The notes: generated by a model not told the origin, from the letters alone. DNA of 64,000 nt from Nephrocerus scutellatus (GCA_947095585.1 OX352763.1:44504010-44568009), one strand, 5' to 3'; shown: positions 30,983-42,964, counted from the first letter of the stretch. Numbers and translations: made by a program.

Positions 30983-33656
30983 GTTTTTTTTCTTTCTTAT
31001 ACTTCGCGCACGCTTCAAGGGGTTCGCACCCTTATAATGCTCGGCTATATGCTTGGCACAGCGTGGGCGTTAAGGAAGAGGAGGAGAAAAGAGGAGATGT
31101 CTATGAGCTTGTGTTTTGAATGCCTGTGGGTCATAGTGATGTGGGAAGACAGAGCTTGGCAAAGCATTCCACATACGTGTTGTACGGCTGAAGAACGAAT
31201 CCCTGAATTTAACTGTACGTCCGAAGATGGACTTGAGGGTAAACTGAGGTGGCATGCAGCTGGCTATTTCTCGTGAGCACCGCTGGTAGAAGAAGCGATA
31301 AAACAATGAATGACAAACAAGAAACGTTCCTGCGATGTTCAATCGAATGTATTGATTTCACTATATTTTCGTCGATAAGTTTTATCGCGCGGTTTTGTAT
31401 TCTATCTAGCTGATGCAAAGTAGTTTTAGGTGCACCAGACCAGATATGGCAATTGTACTCAAGTTTTGGGCGAATAAAAGCCTTGTATATAGTAGCCAGA
31501 TCAGAGGGAGTGAAATATTTTTTGCACCGGGCTAGAAAACCTAAACATTTCGCAGCATTTTTAGCGACGGTAAATATGTGGTCATTACAATGAAGCTTGT
31601 CGTTAACGCACATACCGAGAATCGCGAAATTTTCAGTTTCCTCGATGCAAGTGCCATTCATAGATATTGGCATAGGGTTAGGGCTCGCTTGGACGACAGG
31701 AGACAGCATTGGGTTTTGGAAGCGTTAAATTCTACTCGATTGATTTCTCCCCATTGTATTATGCTGTCAAGGTCATTGTTTAACGTGCTTAACATACGAA
31801 GTTGTTTGAGTTCCACATGAGAATTATATGAGAACCTGAGAGTGCTGTCGTCAGCGAAAGAGTGAATTGGATTAGAAGTCACATATAAGAAATCATTAAT
31901 AAAAAAATGAGGAAGAGAGTCGGGGACAAAACAGAGCCATGGGGAACGGCAGCATTTAAGTAATATGCTTTAGACTTGAAACCGTCCAATACAAGATGAA
32001 TTGAGCTGTCCAAAATGTAGCTTCTCATTCAGTGAAGCAGTTTATCATCAACTCCATAAGCGCGCATTTTGGACAAGAGAGCTTGATGCCAAACTCTGTC
32101 AAATGCCTTTGAAATATCGAGTGCAACAGCATTGCTTTCTCCAAAATGATCGGTTCCACTGTTCGGTGAGATATACCATCAAATCAACAGTAGAGCGTTG
32201 CCCACGAAATCCGTACTGCCGGTCACTAAGGATTTCGTTGGTTTCAAGATATTTCTTGAGCTGAAAATTGATCAGCGTTTCCATGGCCTTGGAAAGAATA
32301 GATGTAAGTGCTATGGGTCGATACGAAGAAGGAGACGACGACTCGCCTTTTTTTGGGTATGGGCTGGACCAAAAAATTAAAATTGTCCAAATTCTCGGGA
32401 AGAGTCCAGAAGAATAGGATAGATGGAAAAGCTTACGCAATGGTAATGCCAGCTTAGAAGAACACCTCTTTAGAACTTATGGGGAAATACCATCTGGCCC
32501 AGCGGATTTGTGAGTGTTAAGATCGTTTAAAACTTTAGCAACTGAGCGAGAACGAATGAATATCAGTCCCATAGAGTGTTCAATACTCTGAGGTTCAGGA
32601 GGCAGCAATGCACAATTTTTGGTCGTAGGCGAATTTGACTCGCCGAAGAAGAGAAGAGCATTGCCTTTTCTCGGAAGGGTTTGCTTTCTATAACAGAAAG
32701 CATACCTCTCTAATCCTAGAAGCCTCTTTACAGCTCAAGTCATACCATCCATCTTACTTTGATTTGATAGATTTATTCCTGAAAGGGATAAACTTTCTCA
32801 TACCAATAAGAATGATGTTTGTGATTGCCTCAGCGGCAGCTATCACGAAAAAATAGCGACCAGTTATTTCTCCCAAAGAAGTTGTTAAGGCCGTCCCAAT
32901 TAGCTTTCTCGTATTGCCATACTATTTTTTTGGGAGTTTTTTCTCTGACTACGTGGTTTATTAACGAGAAATTAGCTGATACTACACAATGGTCTGACGA
33001 GCCTAGAGGCGATAATACATTGACGGAGTATTTATCGGGACGAGAGGTAAGGAACAAGTCAAGGGTATTTGCGGAATGATATGCAATGTCAGGTATTCGG
33101 CTAGGCTCATTACAAGCTGAGTAAGGTGATTGAACTCAGCGAATAACTCAACACACCTTCCTTCGTGTGTTGTTTGGCCAGAATGGCGAATCCACCCAGA
33201 ATTGTGTACATAAAAATTGCCCGCAATAACGATTTCATGTTTTGTGTCAATTCTTGAGATTGAATCATCATCAAATCAGTGCATCAAACTTACTCTGGGT
33301 TGAAACACTGTCTAAGTGGGGGCTTCTGTACAGGAAACAGTAGTAGATGTTGCGTTCATGTACCTTAACTTTGAGCCAAATAAAATTGAATTCCGGTTTG
33401 GAACTTTGGCTAAAATGAGGCAAAAGCTGAAACGCAACATCACTCCGGACATATATTGCGAGTCCGCGTCGAGAGAAAAATAATGGCACCAAGCTTTACC
33501 CAGGCCGATTTAATTCCAATACATCAGAATTATCAAACTCCTGAGTTTCACTCAGTGCCAGAATTGCTGGCATGTACATGGTTAAACACGGAGAAAGAGT
33601 TCGTTCTCAGCCCACGTACGTTGCTGAGATCCACCCTGAAAACACACATAACTAAA
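30983..33656 (-). pseudogene. LINE-2 copy iii, main body (decayed)
   Basis: Minus strand: poly(A)/3' end at 30983-31010, C-terminal domain (31709-31070), RT palm ([11 protein letters not shown] at 31850; canonical FADD kept), RT fingers (32440-32100; [18 protein letters not shown]), endonuclease (33057-32830, [15 protein letters not shown]; 33492-33271). Many frameshifts. Its 5' UTR continues at 34632-35020 after an inserted family-X element. Confidence 0.8.
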
Positions 33657-34631
33657 AAAATAAAAACAACCCATAAAAAACCACCCATAAAAATTAAAAT
33701 TTTTCATCTAAATTCTCTAATCGCAGAAATTGATATGGGAGCCCCTCGATCCTGGGCCATTTTTTTTTTATTGTAGGAGAAAATCATCGAAACAGACATT
33801 TGACATCAGATGTTAAAATTGAAAATGCTCAGATCATTTTATTCTGAGCACGTAGAGCACGCTCATACTCTGAGCAAATAAGAAACACGAACATTTATCT
33901 AGAGAACTCTTTGACTGCTCTGAACTAATTTATGAAAACGCGAAATGACAGAATATTGCGAAAACTTGTAGTTCTATCTGTAAGTTGATATCGACAACAA
34001 AAAAAACGACATCAATAAAAATACAATTCAGTAAATAAGTAACTACGTTGAATTAAGCATAAAACATTTATGTCTCGTTTCATTTGCTGGGTTCATTTGT
34101 GCGTGAGCTAAGATTTCTCTCTCTCTCTCCACCACCAAAACCATGCAGCGCAGCCGACTGCGCAGCACACACCGCACAAAGTCCATAAAGGGCGACGAAT
34201 ATCTGATGCCAGTACAGATATTTAAAAAATGTATAAGGGCCTTGCGGCCGAACCCGGGACCCGATCACTACCAAATTTTCGAAAAAGTATTGTTTATTGG
34301 GTATACACATGTGTGTAAAATTTGAAGAAAATCGGGTAAATTTTTTAAAATTTTTGTTTGGGAGCCCCCCGACCACGCAGCCCGAGGGGCCTCAAAATTT
34401 AATAGAAAGTGTTGTCTCCGGAAATACACATGTGTGCAAAATTTCCATAAAATCGGGCCATGGGAAGTGGGTTAAAAATTGATCGCAAGAATCCACGACA
34501 GACGACCGACCGACGACCGACCGACGACCGACCGACGACCCACGGGCAAGTGAAGTTAATATAGAGAATTTAAAAATTGAAAATTTTCTTGTAAATTCTC
34601 TAATCGGTGATACACACACACACACACTGCG
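33657..34631 (-). mobile_element. Family-X element inserted in LINE-2 copy iii
   Basis: Reverse-oriented family-X copy: it begins 'caacccataaaaa', ends with 'gaagttaatatagagaattt' followed by 'ttgtaaattctctaatcggtgata' and a (CA)n run. It contains two internal units and the 'gcagccgactgcgcagcacac' block shared with 61210-61280. It also holds a short (GACGACCGACC)n array at 34497-34545. About 50 bp of LINE-2 5' UTR were lost at the site relative to copy i. Confidence 0.65.
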
Positions 34632-35020
34632 TGAAGAGTATGTCTCAAAATGGATTATTAACACAAATTGTCGCCAGTATTATGCCTTCACGACAAAATG
34701 AGTTAAATCACCAAAGAAACAACACTCACAATCCGTTATTCTAATAGCTAAAGAATAAGATCATAAACAAACTGCCGCATGCAAAACATACGACAGTTAT
34801 GTCTCACTAAGTTCTTTAGCTGCGCTGTTAGGATGGGGTAGACGGACACACACACTGCACTTTGCACTTGTTGATCGAGCGACCGCGCGAGTTGTTATTT
34901 TGTACGATAGCACTTATGTTTTTTATTTTTATTTTTTGCGCCAACACAACACTAGATTCTTTTTGCTGTTTTAAATTTTCAACAACAGTGCAGCACGTCC
35001 GTGCACTGCGGCGATTAAGA
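34632..35020 (-). mobile_element. LINE-2 copy iii, 5' UTR
   Basis: Matches 5875-6228 (gtcgccagt-ttatgccttcacgacaaaatgagtta, 'aaacaaactgccgcatg'). Confidence 0.75.
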
Positions 35021-35210
35021 TACTGTGTATCACTGATGGAAAAAACTTTTTGTAAGTTTGTTGGAGTGATCGGGCCCTGACCCCGTGTGGTGTCCATGTA
35101 AATTGTTTAAAAATTTGCGCGGTTTTTTTTCAAATTTTAACACATACCCATCTCCTATTAGAGAATTTACATGAAAAATTGTATTTTTATGGGTTGTTTT
35201 TTTTTAAATT
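35021..35210 (+). repeat. Family-X element, right part and 3' end
   Basis: Continues the internal unit cut at 30982 and ends with 'ctcctattagagaatttaca', then 'gaaaaattgtatttttatgg' and a T-run. The same ending is at 63710-63760. Confidence 0.7.
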
Positions 35211-35287
35211 TTAAATTTTTTGACAACGTCTCACTACAAGGTTTAAGGGGTACGTGTTCAAAAAGTCGAATGTTAAATGGAACTATT

Positions 35288-35362
35288 TTAACAGATGTTA
35301 AGTTACGTTTTTAACAGATGTTAAGTAACGTTTTTTTAACAGATGTTAAGTAACGTTTTTTA
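35288..35362 (+). repeat. Short tandem repeat 'aacagatgttaagtaacgtttttt', 3 units
   Basis: Three consecutive 25-28 bp units. Confidence 0.8.
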
Positions 35363-35384
35363 ATATCCAATGGGATTTGGTCAT

Positions 35385-35812
35385 GAGGAACTAGAATTTT
35401 TTGAACTAAGCAATTTCTCAATCGATTCGTATGAAATTCGAAATGCAGGACTAAGATGCGACTGCAAGACTTGTTCCTATGGAAATTCTGGAATATGATC
35501 ATTATTGTCTGGAATTTCTGGAACAAAGCAATTTCTCAAGCGATTCGCATGAAATTAGGAATGTAGGACTAAGATGCGACTATAAGATTTCTTCCTATGA
35601 AATTTCTGGAATATTATCACTATGGTCTGGAATTTCTGGAACAAAGCTATTTCTCAAGCGATTCGCATGAAATTAGGAATGTAGGACTAAGATGCGACTA
35701 TAAGATTTCTTCCTATGGAAATTCTGGAATATTATCACTAACAAACAACAAAGCTATTTCTCCAGCGATTCGTATGAAATTCGGAATGTAGGACTAAGAT
35801 GCGACTATAAAG
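35385..35812 (+). repeat. 118-bp tandem repeat, about 3.6 units
   Basis: Units share 'caatttctcaagcgattcg', 'aatgtaggactaagatgcg' and 'gaatattatcactatggtc'. The offset between the best copies is 118 bp. ORFs inside simply repeat. Confidence 0.8.
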
Positions 35813-36540
35813 GCTAAACTATAATGCAATTTCGCCCCCTTACGTTAAAGTCAAAATCCGATGAAATGCTTTCCAAAGATTCTAAAGTTTCTCATCCGAA
35901 CATAATGTAGTTTTGTCACCTCGACTAAATAACATATGACAACTGTCAAGTTTTCTTAAGAAAATGCGCTCGCCAGCGCACATCTAATCGATTGCCAAAG
36001 TGATGATCATGGATGTGGTTTCAATAACATACAATCAAGCAGAGCAGAACGAAACAAACATATGCAGTAGTAGGCTGCGGTCAAGAATTCAGCCGCTGCG
36101 CAGTTTATGCTGCATGTTGGTCAAAAATTCACTTTTCAGCCAATGCATTATAGAAAAATCGACTGCGCAGCTTACGCAGCTACTTAAAATGGGATGCAAA
36201 TAGCAAAATGTAAATGTCAAATTGTCGCCCTACAAGCAGACTGTAAGTCGGTTCAAAATATAGCCGCAATTTCGTGCATACCGACTGCCTGCCATTTTTG
36301 TGTTCAGCACAAGCTGCTCAACGCCTTAATTCTTTACCGCAGCCGTAGTGATAGTATAGTCTCTCATTTTCTATCGGTCCTCTGCTCTGCTCGATACAGT
36401 GCTCTCCTGACGTGCAGAAAAACAAAACTACCATAAGATTCAAAAAAGATTCATGTAACAATGAAAACCTGCAAGCTTCCTTGCAACTATTTCCTTTTCT
36501 TTTCGCTTATCTTATCCTTAGTCATATTTACAGTAACTAG
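35813..36540. other. No gene recognised
   Basis: Contains a few 'gcagccg...gcgcagtttatgctgca' stretches like those in family-X copies, but no coding signal. Confidence 0.4.
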
Positions 36541-36544
36541 AGTA

Positions 36545-36845
36545 AATAACTCTTCGATCAATTACAGAAAAGAGAGAACCATGCAAAAGAAATTTAATCA
36601 CGCCTGCATGTATCAAAACGAAATTCTTCTCTCTTCAATATCATTTCTCTTAAAATTTATTTTAAAATTACTCAATTTTTTTTTATAAATTGAATAACTC
36701 TTTGATATATTACAGAAGCGAGAGAACCATGCAAAAGAAATTTAATCGCGTCTACGTGTTTCAAAGCGACATTCTTAGCTTACCATTTCGATGCATTGGT
36801 TAGTGCTGCTCACTTCTCTTCTCTTCAAATTTAATATAAAACAAC
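36545..36845 (+). repeat. Two-unit ~150-bp tandem duplication
   Basis: Both units carry 'gagagaaccatgcaaaagaa', then 'atttaatc(a/g)cg' and an AT-rich end. Confidence 0.65.
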
Positions 36846-37172
36846 TCAAATTTTTTTATGAGTTGAAACCAAAAGCTGATTACTCTGTTTGGGCAGTGAT
36901 ATGCAATATGCAGCCACTTCACAGTTAGTGGTTATGAACATTAAAATTCGCTTATAAATAATTTATATATAATGTGATGTGATGATGATGTATGTGATGA
37001 GCTACGGTGCAAGTTGTAGGACTTGTATTTAGTATAGAAAAAAATTTTAATATATACGTCCGTGTTTATGTCCCACAGACAACAAGATCTTTGTTTTCTG
37101 TTCTTTCGTCCCGGACAGACGTTGTCACGCTCAAAACCCACGGCCGTGTCTTCGACACAGCCTACCCTGCTC

Positions 37173-37523
37173 TTTTTTGATAAATACAGTATTGAAGCCT
37201 GTTTAATATCCTACAAATACATGGCAAAATATTTGTGGATTCGGTCAACAAGAGCGAGATAGTGCGGGTTGTGTTACTACTTTTATGTACAAGAAGGGTT
37301 GCATGACGTCCTAGTGTTCCTGCAGCAACAGTCCAACAAAGTTTCACGTGTAATTTTGTTGCACTCTTGCTACGGGAACAATGAGACGTCATGCAACTCT
37401 TCTTATACGTAATAGTAGTAACACAACCCGCACTATCACGCTCTTTTCGACTGAATGCACAAATATTTTGACATGGATTTGTAGGAGATTGAATAGGCTT
37501 TAATACTGCATTTGTTAAAAAAA
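37173..37523. repeat. Large imperfect palindrome (~165-bp arms)
   Basis: Left arm 37173-37320 and right arm 37375-37523 are reverse complements at roughly 85%, through 'gcgggttgtgttactact' / 'agtagtaacacaacccgc' and the flanking 'ggtcaacaagagcgagatag' region. The right-arm sequence recurs alone at 57130-57300, so this is a family member in inverted duplicate form. Confidence 0.8.
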
Positions 37524-38250
37524 TGTAACCGATAGCATATCACAAATTAATCGTGTTTGTGAGTACAATTTAAAAAAAATGATTTTGAAGACCTTCATAT
37601 CGCTATCGCTTAAATAATTTAAAAAAATGTACATATTTTGATCTTAAAAATGTACTTTTCTTTCAAAAAAGATTAATGTAACCTGGTATCTGAAAGCGTT
37701 CAATAGTTAGTGTGGTGTAGTAGTGTGAAGCCATGTAAGGTTAAAAGTACGTTTTCGTTTATTTTACAAAATTTCATTTTTAACCCTGCTCCTGTTGACC
37801 GAATGCATAAATATTGTGAGTTGGATTTGTAGAAAATTGAATAGGCTTTAATATTGCATTTGTCAAAAAAAATTATCCGAGAGCGATTTTCGAAATATTC
37901 CCGTTTGATATAAAATTTATGAAAGGAAAAACATTTTTGGATTTTGACGACGTTTATATCAGTAACGGTTTCAAGAATTTAAAAAAAAAATTAATTATTT
38001 GTTCTTATAAATTTAATTTTCTTTCAAAAATGACCAACAGTGGCCTTGTAGCTAGACGCGTTCAAGAGTTACAGGGTGTGAAGTGATGTAAGGTCAAATG
38101 TATGTACATCTCTTCGCATTAAAACGCTACGTAAACTGCAGGGATTGAAAATAGACCCGCCCCTCTCCCATACGATTTTTTTTTCATTAAATTAACCAAG
38201 GAATCACTACTTTAAGTATTTGCCATCTTAACGGATACATCCTATCTATC
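37440..38250 (-). repeat. Family-Z repeat with ~360-bp internal duplication
   Basis: Two units (37440-37795; 37795-38160) each contain 'gaccgaatgcataaatatt', 'aattgaataggctttaata' and 'tgtgaag..atgtaaggt'. The end at 38245 is the inverted 'ccgttaagatggcaaatact' terminus. Same family as 29775-30083 and 56830-57720. Confidence 0.65.
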
Positions 38251-38309
38251 AAACTTTGTACCCGAAAAACGTAGTTTTTTTACATTTTTCATTTACTTGG
38301 TTTAACGTT

Positions 38310-38480
38310 AAAAGACGTTTGATCTCTATTCATCATTATCATATTTGGCTCTACAACAGGGGTCCGATCCTGGCCTCCCGCAAAAAGTCTCTCCACCGAT
38401 TCCGATTTCGAGACGATGTGATCCAGTTGATCTCTATTATGGTATGCAAATTCGACTGCAGACGGTCTCTACTATGATTC
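38310..38480 (-). pseudogene. RTE-type LINE C-terminal scrap
   Basis: The minus frame reads SSRNRNRWRDFLREARIGPLL, like ARNRNRLRDFL at about 44900 on the plus strand. It belongs to the 3' end of the LINE family fragmented at 43380-44980. Confidence 0.5.
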
Positions 38481-39460
38481 AATTTAAAAGAAAATAAACA
38501 CTTTTTGTGTCTAATATTATAGATATTATAATTGTTGCGCAGTCCATTTAAAATATATTTGCACATATTATAACATATTATAAGCAGAAATTTGTAGGAT
38601 TTCCGACAAAAAATTATTTTATACGATGTTTTTTGTATACATAGAAAAGCGCTTTATTTTCAGTTTTGGTGTTTCAAAAAATTACAGCAAGTAAAACGAA
38701 AACTATTTTATTAAAAATAAATCGTCATATTTGTTTGGCTTAGAGAACACATGCAAAGAATGGTAAAGTATGGACCGTCTGAAGCTATAAAACTAACAAG
38801 AGATTATAAAATAGATAGATTGATTTGATTTTCAAGTCAAACGCAAGCAAAAAATATATTCAAAAAATTAAAAAAAATTTTATTTCAAATAATTGAAAAT
38901 ATTTTTTCATATTTTCATTTTAATTAAAATAACCTTTTTTCATTATTTCAAATTGTGTTTAATACCATACAGTAGTTATTGTTGTGTTAAAATATTTTAA
39001 GATTAATTTTTCATATCTAAAAGTGTTAAATTTATTGGTCAAGATCGATACAGAAAGCAAGATCTTAAAAAGAACAAATTGGTAATTTGAAAAACAAGAA
39101 TATCAACAAAAGTGGAGTAGATTTACCAAAGCGGAAACAATAGCCAATTAATAATCGCAGAGTCTGGTGCTGTTGGATAATTTAAACGACAAGATCATCA
39201 CAATGAATCAACAAAAGAAGTCAAATAAAATCCAAACGACAAAAATTGCTGAACTCGAAAAGCGGTTACAGGTGTTTTCCAATATTGTTCATCAAGCGTG
39301 GATACTGCTGATAGCAATACCATCAAAACAAAGACATCATATCGTAACGTTACCAAAGAATCAGACACAAAAAAGCAGTTACGTTAAAAAGTATTGTTAT
39401 TCAAGTTTTTATTTTATTTGAGTAGTTTTCAGAAGTAGAATTTTTATTGACTTTCTGTCT
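38481..39460. other. AT-rich sequence, no gene recognised
   Basis: A short lysine/glutamine-rich frame (39167-39421, NQQKKSNKIQTTKIAELEKR) could be a coiled-coil scrap, possibly a LINE ORF1 remnant, but nothing confirms it. Confidence 0.35.
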
Positions 39461-39462
39461 CA

Positions 39463-42400
39463 GTAGCTGTGCGTGCCTTTTTCGTTTGTTAGGCCTGGTA
39501 CTACAAACGAATAAGTAACGTTTTCACTGTTGAGTGGTTGGTTCGTAGAAATTCTTCTTATTATTGTTATTTATAATATTTTTTGATTTTTTATATTATT
39601 ATTATCTTATTTTACGTATATTTTCATCATCTTGACGGGTTCGGTATTTTTAATTTGTAAAATGAACTCTTATTTTGAAATTCATTTCACAAATATTCGC
39701 GGCATTAAAAGAAATTTCAATTCGATCGTAGCACATCTTGACGCGAATAAACCTGCGGTTCTAAGTTTATGTGAAACGCAGGCCTCTTATATGGGTACCC
39801 AAAATGATTTTCAATGTCAGGGGTATTCTCGTGTCGACTGTTTGGTTCCTCATCGTGGGGTTATTTTATTTATACGAGAAGACATCAGTTTTAGTGTACC
39901 TAATTTTAATATTCCAAACAGTAATCCAATGTTCAATACGATATGGATTGAAATTGTAATTTCAAATCATTCGATATTTATTTGTTCCCTTTATCGTAGT
40001 CCTAATTTGTCACCTGATGACACTAATATTGAGTTTAATTACTTATCAGACACAATAGACAAGATTTACAAATCATCACCAACATCAGAATTGGTAGTCT
40101 TGGGTGATTTTAATGTCCACAATGATTCATGGTTGACCTATTCGAATGGTAGAGATCGATCAGGTGAAACCGCAGAACTATTTTCAAATGTTAATCTTTT
40201 CACCCAACTCGTTGATAAGCCAACTAGGTATCCCGATACTACTGGTCAATCACCTCACCTTTTAGATTTATTTCTTACAACTATGCCTGATAAATATTCA
40301 ATTGATGTATCTGCTCCATTAGGTCTTTCTGACCATGCTTTGATAGTTGCCAAATTTTCAATATCACCAGCCCTTATAGAGACTACAAGTAAAAGGCTAC
40401 TCTGGCACTATAAAAATGCTAACTGGGAGCTCCTGAACCAATTTTATAGCTCATTTGATTGGTCAACCTGTTTTTCAAGCAATAATGCTAATGAAGCATC
40501 ACAACTTATCACGTCAACCATTTTGCTAGGAATGAAAAATTGCATTCCTTCTTCATTTAAAAAGAAAAATACTCATAAAAATAAATGGTTTAACGAACAT
40601 TGCAGGTCAGCAGTCGCGTGTAAAAAAGCAGCCCATTTGGACTACGTTAATTGCACTTCTGAAGAAAACCTTGTAAAGTTTCGAATAGCTAGAAACAGAT
40701 CAAACGCTATATTGAAAAGGTCCAAAATAATATATGACCTTAAGATTCGAGATAGCATGCGAAAAATATTGGATTCTGATTCAAACAGTCGAAGCTTTTG
40801 GTCGTTTGCTGCATTGGTTAAAAGAAACTTTGCAGACAATACTTCGTCTATTCCTTCTTTATTTCATAATGGTATTCATTATAGAACTAATATTGAGAAA
40901 GCTAATCTCTTAGCTTCTCATTTCGCTGGTGCGTCTACTCTTCCTATAACTAATCAAAGCCCCCCAATTCTCCCGAATCTAGGCCCAGATATGTCTAAAA
41001 TCTATTTTCGGAAACGGGTTGTTTCAAAGATTCTGAAAGAACTTGACCCCAATAAAGCGACTGGCCCCGACGGTATTCCGCCATTAGTATTGAAAAGTTG
41101 TCATCATACTTTGGCAAAACCGCTTAGCAAATTGTTTCATCTCTCAATGAAGACAGGTGTTTTTCCATTATTTTGGAAAATAGCAAATATTCAACCCGTT
41201 CCGAAAAAAGGTGATAAATCGGCACCTACGAACTACCGACCTATTGCTTTGTTGTCGGTTCTATCGAAGGTAATGGAATCTATCGTTAATTTCAGACTAA
41301 TGAACTATCTGGATTCGAATGTTCTTTTATCCGATGTTCAGTATGGATTTCGTAAAAATCGATCTTCAGGCGAACTAATGACGTGCATGACTCATTGTTT
41401 GGAGCGAAGCATTGAAAACCTAGGTGAATCAAGCGTTGTTTCCTTAGATATTGCTAAAGCTTTTGATAGAGTATGGCATGATTGTCTTATTAATAAGATT
41501 CGTGCGCTGAATTTACACTCCTCTCTCATTACATGGATTGAGAATTATTTATGGAACCGTAAAATAAAAGTTGTATTAAATGGTATATCTTCAGATTCAC
41601 ATGGGATCAATGCTGGCGTGCCTCAAGGATCATCCTTGTCTCCCACGCTCTTCTTGATATATATCAACGACCTATTGTCTTCTACAACCTGTGATATCCA
41701 TTCATTTGCTGATGATACAACACTATCGGCCTCCATTGAGTTTGACAATCAAAAAGAATGCAATTCTCGCTTGAATGGTTCGCGTGAATTAATGAATTTG
41801 ACTATTCTGTCTAATATTCAAATCATTCTTGATTGGGGCATTTCTAACAGAGTAGAATTTAACCCAAATAAATTCCAGTCTTGCCTTTTTTCTCAGAAGA
41901 CAACTCAACATTATGTTCCTCCTGTTATTAATGGTACCTCTATCGCGAGATCTGATTCACTTAAGTTGTTAGGTTTAAAAGTATCAAGTGATCTTTCTTG
42001 GAAAGAACATATTTATGAAATTTCAAAAAGAGCTAGCCAATGTTTAGGCTTCATAAGACGTTGTAACTTCTACTTCACTCCCTCTGAAGTGTTAAGATTA
42101 TATAAATCTTATGTTAGACCAATTTTAGAATTTAATTCATATGTGTGGGGTGGTGCTCCAAGATCGCATTTGGTTCATCTTGATGGTGTTCAGAATAGAG
42201 TTATCCGTTTGATAAACGATGTAACCATTACTTCGTCTCTTGATACTTTGGAGCACAGACGAAATGTAGGAGCTTTATCTGTTTTCTATAAATTTTACAA
42301 CGGTAAATGTTCTTTAGAAACCCGTTCTCTAGTTCCTGGGCCTTTTCTCAGTAACGTAAACACTCGTTTAAGGTGCAATCAACATAGATTTGCCTTAAAA

Positions 42401-42964
42401 CTTTTTTCATGTAGAACCCAACACTTTAAATCCTCCTTTTTTCCTAGAGTATCTTCGATGTGGAATCAATTGGTCGAACACGTGTTTCCAGAATCTTATA
42501 ATCTGCAGGCGTTCAAATTAGCCGTTAACAAGTTCTTGAAGGATGATGGTTAAAGTATTCATAAGTTGTTTCTTAATATATAAAAAAAAAAAATAAAAAA
42601 AATTGTTCATCAGTATTTTTTAAATTATTTTTATAATTTGTAATATTTTCTTGGTCAAGGTTTTTTGTAGTTTTCCCTGACCATGATTCATTGATAAAAG
42701 TATTTGGACTCGCGTCGTTCTAATTTCGTGTTCGTTTTTCGTATTGCTTTTCCAATGAATCAGGGAGAATTCTGAGAAAATAAATTGAAACCGGCTACAA
42801 ACGTGAGGAATGTGATATATTGTAAATCACATTCTTTCGATTTTTATTTTATTTTGAATTTAATAAAGTGCTTAGCCCAACTTATTGCCGTGACGTAAGT
42901 CATTCAGGGAGTCATCCCTTGGCAATAAGTCTCTATATATAAAAAAAAAAAAAAAAAAAAAAAG
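39463..42964 (+). mobile_element. LINE-1 copy B, near full-length non-LTR retrotransposon
   Basis: Intact EN-RT ORF (39662-42553) followed by a 400-nt 3' UTR containing the inverted pair 'ttgatgaatca'-like AT sequence and 'cttattgccgtgacgtaag', ending in a 24-nt A-run at 42941-42964. The 5' boundary is uncertain (about 39463); no ORF1 or target duplication was found. 3' UTR and ORF match copy A at 964-3801. Confidence 0.85.
39662..42553 (+). CDS. LINE-1 endonuclease/reverse transcriptase, intact
   Basis: 963 codons from ATG at 39662 (an in-frame upstream TTG at 39632 is less likely) to TAA at 42551-42553. The N-terminal AP-endonuclease has the metal-binding set FTNIRG (Asn), LSLCETQ (Glu), VLGDFNVHNDSW (Asp/Asn) and LGLSDH (Asp/His), residues 1-250. 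The RT lies at about 450-740 with NKATGPDGIPPLV, NYRPIALLSVLSKVMES, LDIAKAFDRVW (catalytic Asp), AGVPQGSSLSPTLF and FADDTTL (catalytic Asp pair). The C-terminal domain contains LYKSYVRPILEFNSYVW and LDGVQNRVIRLI. No stop or frameshift. The protein would nick target DNA and prime reverse transcription there. Together with the ~99% identical copy A it indicates recent activity. Confidence 0.9.
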   Translation: MNSYFEIHFTNIRGIKRNFNSIVAHLDANKPAVLSLCETQASYMGTQNDFQCQGYSRVDCLVPHRGVILFIREDISFSVPNFNIPNSNPMFNTIWIEIVISNHSIFICSLYRSPNLSPDDTNIEFNYLSDTIDKIYKSSPTSELVVLGDFNVHNDSWLTYSNGRDRSGETAELFSNVNLFTQLVDKPTRYPDTTGQSPHLLDLFLTTMPDKYSIDVSAPLGLSDHALIVAKFSISPALIETTSKRLLWHYKNANWELLNQFYSSFDWSTCFSSNNANEASQLITSTILLGMKNCIPSSFKKKNTHKNKWFNEHCRSAVACKKAAHLDYVNCTSEENLVKFRIARNRSNAILKRSKIIYDLKIRDSMRKILDSDSNSRSFWSFAALVKRNFADNTSSIPSLFHNGIHYRTNIEKANLLASHFAGASTLPITNQSPPILPNLGPDMSKIYFRKRVVSKILKELDPNKATGPDGIPPLVLKSCHHTLAKPLSKLFHLSMKTGVFPLFWKIANIQPVPKKGDKSAPTNYRPIALLSVLSKVMESIVNFRLMNYLDSNVLLSDVQYGFRKNRSSGELMTCMTHCLERSIENLGESSVVSLDIAKAFDRVWHDCLINKIRALNLHSSLITWIENYLWNRKIKVVLNGISSDSHGINAGVPQGSSLSPTLFLIYINDLLSSTTCDIHSFADDTTLSASIEFDNQKECNSRLNGSRELMNLTILSNIQIILDWGISNRVEFNPNKFQSCLFSQKTTQHYVPPVINGTSIARSDSLKLLGLKVSSDLSWKEHIYEISKRASQCLGFIRRCNFYFTPSEVLRLYKSYVRPILEFNSYVWGGAPRSHLVHLDGVQNRVIRLINDVTITSSLDTLEHRRNVGALSVFYKFYNGKCSLETRSLVPGPFLSNVNTRLRCNQHRFALKLFSCRTQHFKSSFFPRVSSMWNQLVEHVFPESYNLQAFKLAVNKFLKDDG

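Noticed and set aside
34497..34545. Repeating GACGACCGACC as a regulatory or CRISPR-like array
   Set aside because: Only three to four contiguous units without spacers, inside a family-X leader where 'gtgggtttgtcgtgg' normally stands; simple expansion.
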